Origin: Branchiostoma lanceolatum
Lineage: Eukaryota > Chordata > Leptocardii > Amphioxiformes > Branchiostomatidae
DNA length: 64,000 bases
Direction of reading: 5' to 3'
Assembly: GCF_035083965.1 (NCBI RefSeq)
Contig: NC_089728.1
Span: 23,277,881 to 23,341,880 of the forward strand
In this document: positions 1-9,556 of the stretch, piece by piece
How positions within the stretch are numbered: the stretch's first letter is position 1
How the letters are laid out: each line of letters opens with the position of its first letter
Notes under the pieces: model-generated
What the model was told of the DNA's origin: nothing
The model's database searches: none
The model's input: the letters and a program-made list of their open reading frames with translations, nothing else
Translations under genes and position numbers: made by a program

Positions 1-1169
1 ACAGAATAAGTCGAGAACGCCTGGATGGTTTGTTGTCGTAGTTGGTGTGTCGGTGTGTATGTGGGAAATCTCAAGATGATTAGATTTTGGGCGAAGTGTT
101 TTGCATAATTAACGAGAAATGTGTAAAAATGTGTTACATTGTATGCTGAAGTATGTGTACGTGTCGGCTGTATTTTTCCAAGGCGTCATGGATAGGGCAA
201 GGAGGTCCTGAGGGGTCATGTTGAGGGCAGGAAACGTCAGTTACACAAATTGGCTGTGAGCCAGCTGTAGGCATAATGGTAAGGTAGTCTCCAAGCAGAC
301 CTATGGGTTGGCTATAGCAGGGGCAGGTTTTGCTTCAGACTGTGAAAGGGAATTACTCAAGAAGGGCTTGGTGGATGGTCATAAATTTCTGTAAGTACAT
401 AGCTTGAGTGCTGATGTACATGATTAGATACTTATTATGCAAATCAGTATCTAATTTGCATAATTAATGAGGAAAGTTTATACATCCATCAATTTCCATG
501 ATAGGACTCTTAAACATGTGACATATGTAACTGAGGAAGAGAGAAATATTAATAGATATCAGCTTTGCAAATGAGAACCTCATTGACATAATTAATGAGA
601 AAAACTATAACTCGAGATGGTCTTGATGGATGGTCATGATTTTTGGCATGTAGATAGCTTACGTGATGCTTTGTATGATTGGATGATAATTATGCAAATC
701 AAATTCTAACTCGCATAATTAATGAGGCAATTTTAAAAATCTGCTGTGTTCCATGATATGACTATTCAAATATGTGACATTTGTAACTAAGGAAGAGAGG
801 AATGTTGATAGATAGGAAATATGCAAATGTGGGCCTAATTAGCATAATTAATGAGAAACTACTATAATTCCATACTAGTAAATGACGGCAATTTCATAAT
901 TGTGGCATTAGGAAGTTGTGTGAATGTGAACACCATTGAATCAAATTATGCTAATAAGGAGGGAGCTTATTTGCATAATTGATGATAAATGTTAGCATAA
1001 CCTTCTTTGTTAAGCTCATAGTCATAACAAGAAGGTTTGGACAACTTATGTTATTTGGGTGAAGAGGGTCAACTGGTATGATTGATGATTGATGAAAAAC
1101 ACTCCTAATACGTCAGTCATAAAGGTCAAAATCATTTGACGAAGGTATGAGGTCGTAGAACTCTTGTTT
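1..1169 (+). mobile_element. ATGCAAAT-rich, Helentron-like non-autonomous element (5' end outside window)
   Basis: The stretch is AT-rich and built from repeated blocks of the form ATTATGCAAAT, a few bases, then ATTTGCATAATTAATGAG. It ends at about 1,138-1,169 with GACGAAGGT followed by the tail ATGAGGTCGTAGAACTCTTG. The same tail closes related copies at 20.25 kb and 25.10 kb and, reversed, at 6.68 kb and 15.66 kb. No coding capacity is visible. The rolling-circle (Helentron-like) assignment is an inference from the asymmetric terminal repeats seen in complete copies. Confidence 0.55.
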
Positions 1170-1977
1170 GGTTTAAAATGGGGAAAAGTGGTTTCCTGGG
1201 AACAACTAGAATCATAAAACCAATGTAAATACTCCTTGCGGTCCTTTGCCAGAACTAGGAAAGCGGAATTGACCTCCAGACCACGTAAACGAAGTAAGAC
1301 GCACAAAAACAGAGATTTATTTCCGTTTTAGGTGAAAAGGGTATGGAGTGGTTTTCCATTGATTCAAAAAAGTGGTGTCAAACCATGTAAATGACCTAAG
1401 AAGTTGCGACAAGGTTAAATAGTGTATACAATAATTTCCTTAAGTTTAGTGTTGAGGGAAATCTAATGATACAAGACGGTAATCAGAGTTTTCATTATTT
1501 AAATTCAATACAATCTGGCTCAGTACTTGTTGGAGTTACAGATTACAGAAAGGTTATCACTGAGCATTTGAGAAAAGCTAGTTGGTGTCTTGTTTTATAT
1601 AAGAACTGCCGTCATCAACCGGTAAGACCGGAATTACGGCTACAGTCACCATAAGACGAGGTTTCTTTACCGGGCTAGGTTTTACTTGATGTTTGCCGGT
1701 TCAGAGAAAGTAGACTTATTCGATTGGGGTGAAAACGCGAAAATTTTAATCCATAATGTCTTTGTATTTAAAATGTATTGAAGAGTTACTTAATTGGTAT
1801 TTTACTATGTCGTAGCCCATCCCTGTCACATAGGTGCACAGCATGTGATAGACTGAGCCCAGGGGTTTTTGGGTAGAGGAACCTCGTTAGTTACTTAGTT
1901 ATGAGCTGTCTGGTATAGCTGATAAAACTCCCTTGATACTAGTACGGTATCAATTTAGCTTTGGTAAGTTCAGATAA
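1170..1977. other. No gene seen; probable degenerate 5' part of the DIRS element
   Basis: There is no convincing coding region. Short open frames here match nothing I recognise. By position this should be the 5' flank and lost gag-like region of the DIRS remnant that follows. I could not identify a terminal repeat. Confidence 0.3.
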
Positions 1978-3124
1978 TTGCCAAAATATATTTTGTGGTG
2001 GTATGATGGACACATGAAGTTATTGGGATTAATCGTTATATTTCAGACGTTCAACGTTGGGGAGGTCATCCAACCATTTGAACTGCAGTTTCCGGTCAAG
2101 TCGCTAGAAGCCTACCATAAATTCTTGACCGAACCTCAGAAGTGGACATCAAGAGCCAGGGACGATGCTAATGTAGTTCCACCTCCGTTAGATGCAGTTG
2201 TCCAGGGAAAAATGAAGGCTTCAGCGGATTCCATCATGTTTAGAGATCCTAATACGTTTAAGGCGGGGGGATTACACGAACATGCATCTGAATGGAATGA
2301 GATTATCCAGAATAATGAATGTTGGTCGGAGGTGGGAGACTGGATTAACAATGGCGTAGATATGGTAAAGTTCATCCGACCTTTTAAGGGACGTTTCAGT
2401 GGAAAGATATATGACACAGCATTCCCGCCTCCGGCCATCTTCCCGAATAGCAGGAGTTGCGCTCCGTTTGCTAAGTTCATATCGGAAACCATTTATAGCA
2501 GGATAGCAACGGGGGCTGTAGCAATATGGGGTAGAGTGGGTTCAGTACCTCCTCCTTACATTGTTTCACCGATTACAGTGGAACCCAACAAGCCAAGGAT
2601 GTGTTTAGACTTAAGATACCTAAACCTATGGATGAGGGACTGCCCATACCCTGGATACAGTTCTGGATGTAACTAGATATGTAGATAAGGGTCATTTCCA
2701 GACAGTTGTGGACGATAAAAGTGGGTATGACCACATCTTCATAACGGAGTCTAGCAAGCCTCTAGTGGGTTTTAGATGGGGAGAATGGCATTTTGTTTCA
2801 TCAGTAATCGTATTTGGCTGGAAATGCTCTCCATTTGTTTACCAACAAGTCGGGCTAGTAGCAATGCACAGAATCAGAGAACTAGGAGTACCTTCAGCTC
2901 TTTACATTGACGATAGACATGCAGGACAGCTACAACTTAAGAACTCCACATCGGTTACCACCGGGTCATTCTATGAGTTGGCTCAGGCGGCATGTTTTGT
3001 CTTATGTACTCATCTGCTTAGGATACACATTAGGATTGGAAAAATCTCAGTTGAACCCCAGTGTGAACCCAGTTTTCCTGGGTATGATAATCAATTCGTT
3101 GACCCTTTCATTCGGTTTACCTGA
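1978..3124 (+). pseudogene. DIRS reverse transcriptase domain, frameshifted
   Basis: The first open frame (1,978-2,676) opens without an ATG. It carries the fingers region, including a VSP..VEPNKPR.CLDLRYLN stretch typical of DIRS and related reverse transcriptases. One frameshift near 2,650 moves the reading to the frame that contains DDKSGYDH and FGWKCSPFVY. The polymerase signature YIDD is at about 2,903-2,914. A second shift near 2,990 moves the thumb region into the next frame. The catalytic motifs survive but no single frame joins them, so this is a dead copy. Confidence 0.85.
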
Positions 3125-4084
3125 TAAGTTGACAGGAAAGCTAACATCCTTCATGTTAGCAGTCCCAGCAGCAAGGCTGTTCTGCCGTCAAATGTTTGCG
3201 GAAATCAGTGCGGCAGAGAGGGAAAGTAGGGAGGTAAGGATTAGAGGAGGCGTGCGTGAGGAGCTGTTATATTGGAGGTTCCTAGATTCATGGGAAGGCT
3301 GTATGACGTGGAAACCAGAGAAGCACGAAGTTTTAGAGCTGTCCACAGACGCGTCGGGGTTCAAGTGGGCAGGGGTAGTACACGCGCTAGAAGGTACCGT
3401 GGAGTGCGGAGATTACTGGGAGGAGGGAGAGGATGTTGAGCACATTTCAGTAAAAGAGACAGAGGCACTGACAAGAACTCTGCTTTCCGTTCAGGATAAG
3501 GTTAGGGATAAGCGAGTAGATGCCAAGGTAGATAACAAAACCCTAATAGGAGCGTGATTGAAACAGGGCGGGAAAAGTGCAAGGCTCAACGAAGCATTAG
3601 TGAAGTTGTGGGAGGTGACGGTATTGTTGAACATAGATCTAAACCTGCAGTACATCTCCTCACAACTGAATGAGGCAGATAAGCCATCTAGACGCTATCA
3701 GTTCACAGATGCGCAGTTACTCCCGGAACTGTGGCAAAAGGTAGACGTAGAATTTGGGGGCAAAGACGGTTTCCATCAAATTTGATGGCGTTGCCCTCTA
3801 ACGTTCAGGTAGGCAGAGATGGGCGGAAACTAGGGTTCTTCAGCAGGGAACCAACACCGGGATGCGAAGGAGTTAATATTCTTGCTCAAGAGTTAAGAAA
3901 CAGGAACGCTTATGTCTTCCCTCCCTTCAGCTTGATTCCAGCGGTGATAGCGTTAATCTGCCAACAGAAGGCTTTAGTAACAATTGTTGTTCCTGATATC
4001 TATCCTAGGAGTTACTGGTGGCCAATCCTACACAATCAGGCAGAGAAGAAAGAGAAGATAGCGGTAGTGGGACGAGTCTTGTGA
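2907..4084 (+). pseudogene. DIRS RNase H and connector region, frameshifted
   Basis: RNase H is recognised by the motif LSTDASGFKWAG around 3,341-3,376, the KETEAL block and the downstream NEADKPSR motif near 3,670-3,700, which is usual at the end of this domain in DIRS and related elements. A TGA at about 3,555 interrupts it. After a frame change near 3,780 comes a connector with FFSREPTPG, YVFPPF and YWWPIL, a segment I associate with DIRS elements between RNase H and recombinase. It ends at a stop near 4,082. Confidence 0.8.
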
Positions 4085-4151
4085 TATACCCGTCCTGGGG
4101 GCAGGGCTGGAAGATCTTCCCAACAAATTAAGTGGGATCTGTGGGTGTCCA

Positions 4152-4783
4152 TTGCGCTTGGCTTTTAAAACGGTGGATTCCTACATAGGAAAGTTAAGAG
4201 CAGTATTCACGGAGAGAGGAAGGGGAGGAGATTGGGACGAAAGATTAGGGCTGGGAAATCCAGCAGCCAGTCCGGCGGTCAAGAAATACCTAAAAGCTGT
4301 AACTAAGGAGCAACTAGAACAAGGGCTTACACGGCGCCAGGCAAAACCAGTCTTCTTGCCAAAAATTATTAGGGTCTGCAGCTTTATTGAATCGCAGAGG
4401 GAGTTTGAGAGGTCCCCTACGAAACTTTTTATTTTAGCATGGGATCAAGCAATTTTCAAATGTTTATTCTTTGCGGGGGATAGGGTAGCAGACCTTATGA
4501 AATCCAGAACGGACGACATTGGGAAATTACCATCAGGGGGTCTGTTGTTTAACCACACCTGGGGGAAAACCCTAAGAGACGGCAGAACTAACATATTCTC
4601 CTTAGAGCCCACAGGAGATCCAGCATCATGTCTGGTAGGAGGGGTGGAAACGTACGTTAAAACCGCGAAGTGGTTGTCCGTAAACTTGAAGGGGGGACTG
4701 TTATTTAGATCCACATCTAAGGAGGGACACATTTTGATAGAAGCTCCATCTACGTCAGCGTTGGACAACGCGTTCAGGAGATA
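4152..4783 (+). pseudogene. DIRS tyrosine recombinase, N-terminal part (box I Arg)
   Basis: This frame holds the core-binding part and the first half of the catalytic domain. The FFAGDRVADL stretch near 4,470-4,500 contains the box I arginine. The frame runs into a transposon at 4,784 and the apparent protein then ends in transposon sequence. The remaining catalytic residues lie beyond that insertion, at 5,871-6,060. Confidence 0.82.
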
Positions 4784-5870
4784 CAGTCAAACCTGTATTA
4801 GCGGTCACCTTTGCATAGCGGCCACCTGCCCATAGTGGTCACTTTTTGTCGGTCCCTTGGATTTTTCCCATTGACATAAGCATTAAGAATTAGGCTATAG
4901 CGGTCACCTGTCCAACGCGGTCGCGGCCACTCGATTTTCGGTCCCGCGGGTCTGGAAACACTGCCGATAACGGTCACGGCGCATGGTCGCCGCAAGATTC
5001 GGGAGCCTTCTTTCAAATCCCCGCAGAAAAAATGTCATTATAGCTGCAGTGTTACCCATTAAAATGTTGTACATGGTTTTATTTTGCTCCTGGTGTTGGT
5101 TTTGAATTTCCAAAACGGCTAAGACGCCAGAAATTTGCAGACAAACAGAGCCTCTTTTTGCGCGGTCCTAGCGGGACGCTTTGTTTACTTGGGTTACTTC
5201 ACTAGTAGTACCATGGGGGAGCAGTTTGGTAAAAAAAGACAGACGCCTTTTATCCTCTAAAAAAGGTTACAAAGTCATCCATTCTTTGTATATTCTGTTC
5301 TCTTTATTCAAAGAACTTCTTTAACGAAATAATTTTACATTTTGTACTATTTGATGTAGAGTAAAATCATAACTCACACATTGCAGCTGCACCCACATTA
5401 CAGTAGACTATCCCAATGACCCTATGACCTCTCATCTTGCAGCTGTTGTTTTTTCTCCCGGCAAGGAATCCAACCCAAACAGGCTGATTTTACCGTGAAA
5501 TTCCGCAATTATTTGCTGATAAATGATGTCGCCGCGCAATTGAAAATGACACGGTTGTCTTTGGCAACATTTTGGTTGCATGTGCTCCGGATTGGGGCGG
5601 ATCGATGGATCCGACTTGGACTAAATTTGCTTGTGGAAAAATCCGGACCTACCGAAAGCAGTCGTCTTGAGCCGATGGTCGTCTTGTGGAAGTGGTCGGT
5701 AGACCAAGTTTGACTGTACATGTATGTGAATAAATGTTTCTCAGTGGGTACAGAAAACATGTGCCACATATTGCTCGTAATCAATCAACCGTTTCTATAG
5801 AGCGGCCACCTGTCCATAGCGGTCGATTTTGGCCAGTCCCTTGAGTGACCGCTATAGGCAGGTTTGACTG
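4784..5870. mobile_element. Tigger/pogo-like non-autonomous DNA transposon, TA-flanked, inside the recombinase
   Basis: The left end begins CAGTCAAACCTG followed by a TAGCGGTCACC block. The right end is its reverse complement (GTGACCGCTATAGGCAGG then TTTGACTG). Both ends abut TA (4,782-4,783 and 5,871-5,872). Removing the segment brings the two halves of the recombinase together apart from one frameshift. TA duplication and this type of terminus fit the Tc1/mariner/pogo superfamily. Its internal open frames are short and unrecognised, so it looks non-autonomous. Confidence 0.85.
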
Positions 5871-6060
5871 TATCTAGAGAGGATTGGTTTATATGAACTT
5901 ATGAAGGGGACACGTTACATGGCTGCAGAGCCGGATGTGCCATCTCTATGCACATGGCGGGTGCATCAGACGCTAGTATTATGAGCCACGTAGGGTGGTT
6001 TACCAGGAGAACGGCCTCATACTACATGAAGCTAGCACAGGTCATGGAAACGGGGAGCCT
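5871..6060 (+). pseudogene. DIRS tyrosine recombinase, C-terminal part (HxxR...H...Y)
   Basis: After the insertion the frame used from 5,909 reads TLHGCRAGCAI, with HxxR at about 5,918-5,929. It continues to SHVGW near 5,984 and TASYYM at about 6,011-6,028, the last carrying the nucleophilic tyrosine. Together with the box I arginine upstream this completes the R-H-R-H-Y set of tyrosine recombinases. A frameshift lies near 5,905. Confidence 0.82.
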
Positions 6061-6672
6061 TCTCAGAGGTTAGCATCGGTAGAAGTTCAGCAGGGGGTGG
6101 AGAAGTATAATGAGTATAGCCAGTTGCAAGGCGTAAAGAAAGCATTTTGAAAGGGAGATGTTAACAATAGACATTAAGAGGGGGATACAACTATAATAAG
6201 AATGCAGGGGTTTTTCTATAAAGATTGAATAAGAGGGAGCACACACAGGCGAGGGAGAGAATTCTATGTATTTATGGAAGAATCGACTGCTGAGTGAAGG
6301 CTGTATGCTGAATATCAAGCTAAAATCTGAATTCGACAAGGGGGTGCTGGGCCGAAACAAGAGGGTGCAGCGCCCCTCTTTCCTGATTTAGATGAAACCC
6401 TGAGAATGGTACCAGAAAGGTTGAGCGTGAGGCTAGTATCGATGTTGAAAATATAGGTTACACATAAAGAGGAGTTTAGAAGACAATACGGAGAAGAAAT
6501 GATAGCGAATGACATGTATAAGAAAGAATAAAGCTGATGTATCGACATACTCGTTGTGGGATCAATTGTTGAGATTTGACTGATCTGTAGAAATCATATT
6601 CAATACGTAGTGAATTTCTAATAATATGGTAAGGAACAACCCAGAAGGAAACAATGACGCCAACACAAATGT
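6061..6672. other. No gene seen; presumed 3' remnant of the DIRS element
   Basis: This is AT-rich sequence between the end of the recombinase and the next repeat. Only short open frames occur and none is recognised. I see no clear terminal repeat. Confidence 0.3.
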
Positions 6673-7820
6673 AACTAGAGTTCCACGACCTCATACCTTC
6701 GCCAAATGATTTTAACCTTTATGACTGACGTATTAGGAGTGTTTCTCATCAATAATAAATCATACCAGTTGATTGTCGTAAAATGTAACATGTCCAAAGT
6801 ATCAGCTTAACAAATTATGAGCCTACGGTTATGCTAATATTTATCATCAATTATGCAAAAGAGGCCCTTATTAACATAATTTGATTCAACGATGTTAACA
6901 TTCACATAACTTCCCGATGCCACAAAAAAAGTATTAAATGTATGAAATTGCCATCATTTGCCAGTGTGGAATAATACAAGTTACTCATTAAGTATGCAAA
7001 TTAGGCCCACATTTGCATATTTTCTATCTATTAACAGTCCTCTCTTCCTCAGTTACAATTTGAATAGTCATATCATGGAACAAAGCGGATTTTTAAAGTT
7101 GCCTTATTAATTATGCAAATTAGAATCTGATTTGCATAATTATTGTCCAATCATACTAAGCATCACACAAGCTATCCACATACCAAAAATGATGACCATC
7201 CATCAAGGCCATCTTGTTATAGTATTTTCTCATTAATTATGCAAATGAGGTCTTCATTTGCATAGTTCATATCAATTAATATTTCTCTCTTCCTCAGTTA
7301 CATATGTCACATGTTTCAGAGTCCTATCATGGAATTTGGCGGAAGTATAAACTTTCCTCATTAATTATGCAAATTAGATACTGATTAGCATAAGAAGTGT
7401 CTAATCATGTACATCATCACTCAAGCTATCTACCTACCAAAAATCATTACCATCCATCAAGCCCTTCTTGAGTTACCTGTATTCCCTTTCAAAGTCAGAC
7501 GCAAAACCTGCTCCTGCAGTTCCAAAAAAGCCACTAGGGGGCCCAAACCCACACCACTTACTCTCTGTCCAAAGATCTATCTACCACTCAAAAATAAGTT
7601 CCATAGCATGTCTGGAACACGAGTTATCAAAACAGGAAGTTACGCTGCAGTACCGTAAGAAGCTGCTAGGGGGCCCAAAATCTAATCGTTTTTAGGTCTC
7701 ATCAAAACCTACCAACAGACCAAATATCAAAACAATCCATCAAGGCATTCTCGAGTTATGCTGTGCCACTACAAACAGACAGACAAACGCTACCCTCTGC
7801 ATAACCTTCTCGGCGAAGGT
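6673..7820 (-). mobile_element. Complete Helentron-like non-autonomous element, reverse orientation
   Basis: On the - strand it starts at 7,820 with ACCTTC-GCCGA-GAAGGT (a 6-bp stem hairpin). It ends at about 6,703-6,673 with GGCGAAGGT followed by ATGAGGTCGTGGAACTCT. The left terminus ACCTTCGCC is therefore the inverse of a motif lying about 25 bp inside the right end. The body carries several ATGCAAAT/ATTTGCAT pairs. Its inner half matches 840-1,169 in inverted orientation. Confidence 0.65.
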
Positions 7821-8309
7821 AATAAAAGTGGTATGAGAATGGGGTAACAATAAGAAGGGAAGAATTGATAATAAGATTGGGAGGTAAGAGATTGGGGGCG
7901 GACAGAGAAGCAGTAAAAGAAGGAATAGGGGCACGACTTCAGGTACTACCCCATAGCTCCATTGGGATGGGCCGATCATTGCACAGAAAGAGTAGGTAAC
8001 TAACTTTCCTGTGCAGTGATTGGCTCATCCCTAATGAGATTAAAATAATTACTATATAAGGAGGGGCAGCCAACGTACAGGTCTGTGCAGTGAACGGACC
8101 CATCCTTGCCACCTGATCGGGCAGCCGGAACATTCACAGAAAGAGGTCATATGGGGGGGGGGGGTACAAGATCAAGGCACCCCACCCCCCCACCCCATTG
8201 CAGCAGACGGAGAACGCAGAAGTGTTTGTGAATGGCCGCATGACTTCAGGTACTACCCCATAGCTCCATTGGGATGGGCCGATCATTGCGCAGAAAGAAT
8301 AGGTAACTG
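7821..8309. repeat. Spacer with a 67-bp direct repeat (7,934-8,000 and 8,242-8,308)
   Basis: The block from GACTTCAGGTACTACCCC to the AATAGGTAACT-like end occurs twice in the same orientation with few differences, flanking about 240 bp. Between them lie a TATATAAGG stretch at about 8,052 and a G-run/C-rich patch near 8,150-8,200. It resembles a small element with terminal direct repeats, but no family is recognised and there is no coding region. Confidence 0.5.
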
Positions 8310-9066
8310 TTACTAGTACTTGAAATGGTGATGATGTAAATCAGAATCTAATTTGCATAATTAAGGGGGCATTAAATAAAGCAGTTCAATGGCAGGACAG
8401 TTAGAAAATGCAACATTTGTTGTAACCGAGAAATAAAGGGACACTGATAGATAAAAGTTATGCAAATGAAGACCTAATTTGCATAATTAATGAGAAAATA
8501 CTGTAACGTTAATTCCACATTGGTAGCTAACGGGTTTGTGTAAAAGCCCGCGGGGCCCCATTTGTGAATGAAAGTCGCTGACTTGCTTCGCTGTGACGCG
8601 ATGTGCCACAAATACACACAACCGATTGTCATATAAATGTGTGTACTAAATGTGATAGGGAATTAGACACCCTGCTTTAGACAAAATGCCCTCAAGACAT
8701 CCAATGTTTTCCTTCCATGTTTTCCCCGGTCAATTTCTCCGGTAACTTCCACTTGATTTGATCAAAATTCGTCGATTCAAGCCTTCAAACAGCCCCATCG
8801 CCGCTCCTCGCACCAAATATCAATCGTTCCCCGCGGGGCCCCCGCGGGGTACCCCGTAGGTTATCACGCGGAGTGCCCAGTGGACTTGGGGTGCCCCGCG
8901 GGGCCCCGGTTTTTACATAAACCCGTAGATAACTGGAATTTCATACTTGTGGCATTTCGAAGTCATGTGACAGTGAACATAGTCGAATATAAATTATGCA
9001 AATGTTGGCCTAACTTGCATAATATACATTTCATGGTGATTTGAGGTCACCGAACTCTTGTATGTT
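8310..9066 (+). mobile_element. Partial Helentron-like element interrupted by a GC-rich insertion
   Basis: It shows the same ATGCAAAT/ATTTGCATAATTAATGAG blocks as the other copies. The right end is CATGGTGAT followed by TTGAGGTCACCGAACTCTTG at 9,032-9,060, a diverged version of the family tail. It is split by the element at 8,531-8,925. It ends about 490 bp upstream of the GPATCH1 start codon. Confidence 0.55.
8531..8925. mobile_element. 395-bp MITE with CGGGTTT termini, nested in the repeat
   Basis: The ends are inverted: CGGGTTTGTGTAAAA on the left and TTTTTACATAAACCCG on the right. Next to both are CCGCGGGGCCCC-type blocks. It is flanked by TAGCTAA and TAGATAA, a 7-bp imperfect direct repeat. 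The host repeat continues on both sides as in its uninterrupted relatives. The sequence is strikingly GC-rich in an AT-rich host. No protein frame is present and the superfamily is uncertain. Confidence 0.65.
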
Positions 9067-9556
9067 GTTATTATAAATACATGCACGTAGGCCGCCTAAA
9101 GCTTTAACTTTTGATCTTATTCTCTGTGAAAACATAACGTGACGTCATTCAAACATTCTCTAGTAGAAAACACAGAATACGTCCAACGTCTTACCGACGG
9201 TGTAATAATGGTCTAATCTCTCCATAGTCGCGTTCACTTGGCGACTTTCCGAGTCGACGGCGATGTCGTCTTCTCCCCTGCACCCGGGCGCCATCTTCCA
9301 CAGGTCAGGGCAGGTCACGGTCACGCCTCTGCCGTAAACACCTCTGCCGTAAACACCTCTGTCGTTTTAATCAAAGGGCTTAATTGTTCTCCTCCGTGTC
9401 AAAACGTGTCACAGACAGTACATGCAGTAGAAATATTTTGGAATTATCGCACTGGCGTTCTTTTTATAAGCTTTCATTTTGTAGCGTTAGGCCTGTGCCG
9501 TGAAGGTAAAAACGCCCGTTTTACGGCGCACGTACAGATGACAACAACCCACCAAC
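9067..9556 (+). promoter_or_regulatory. GPATCH1 5' flank, probable promoter and 5' UTR
   Basis: This is the only non-repeat sequence upstream of the start codon. Its last part is richer in CpG than the repeats around it. I see no clear TATA box next to the start. The transcription start cannot be placed from sequence alone. Confidence 0.4.

Larger units (their letters stand above)
1978..6060 (+). mobile_element. Degenerate DIRS-like tyrosine-recombinase retrotransposon
   Basis: In order on one strand this holds reverse transcriptase, RNase H, a conserved linker ending in a YWWP motif, and a tyrosine recombinase. That order (RT-RH-YR) is diagnostic of the DIRS group; LTR elements carry a DDE integrase instead. 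The frames are broken by frameshifts near 2,650, 2,990, 3,780 and 5,905 and by a TGA at about 3,555. A 1,087-bp DNA transposon splits the recombinase at 4,784. No gag frame and no terminal or internal complementary repeats could be recognised, so the outer ends are unknown. The copy cannot be autonomous. Confidence 0.85.

Noticed and set aside
8050-8060. TATATAAGG resembling a TATA box
   Set aside because: It lies inside repetitive DNA 1.5 kb from the GPATCH1 start with no gene immediately downstream.
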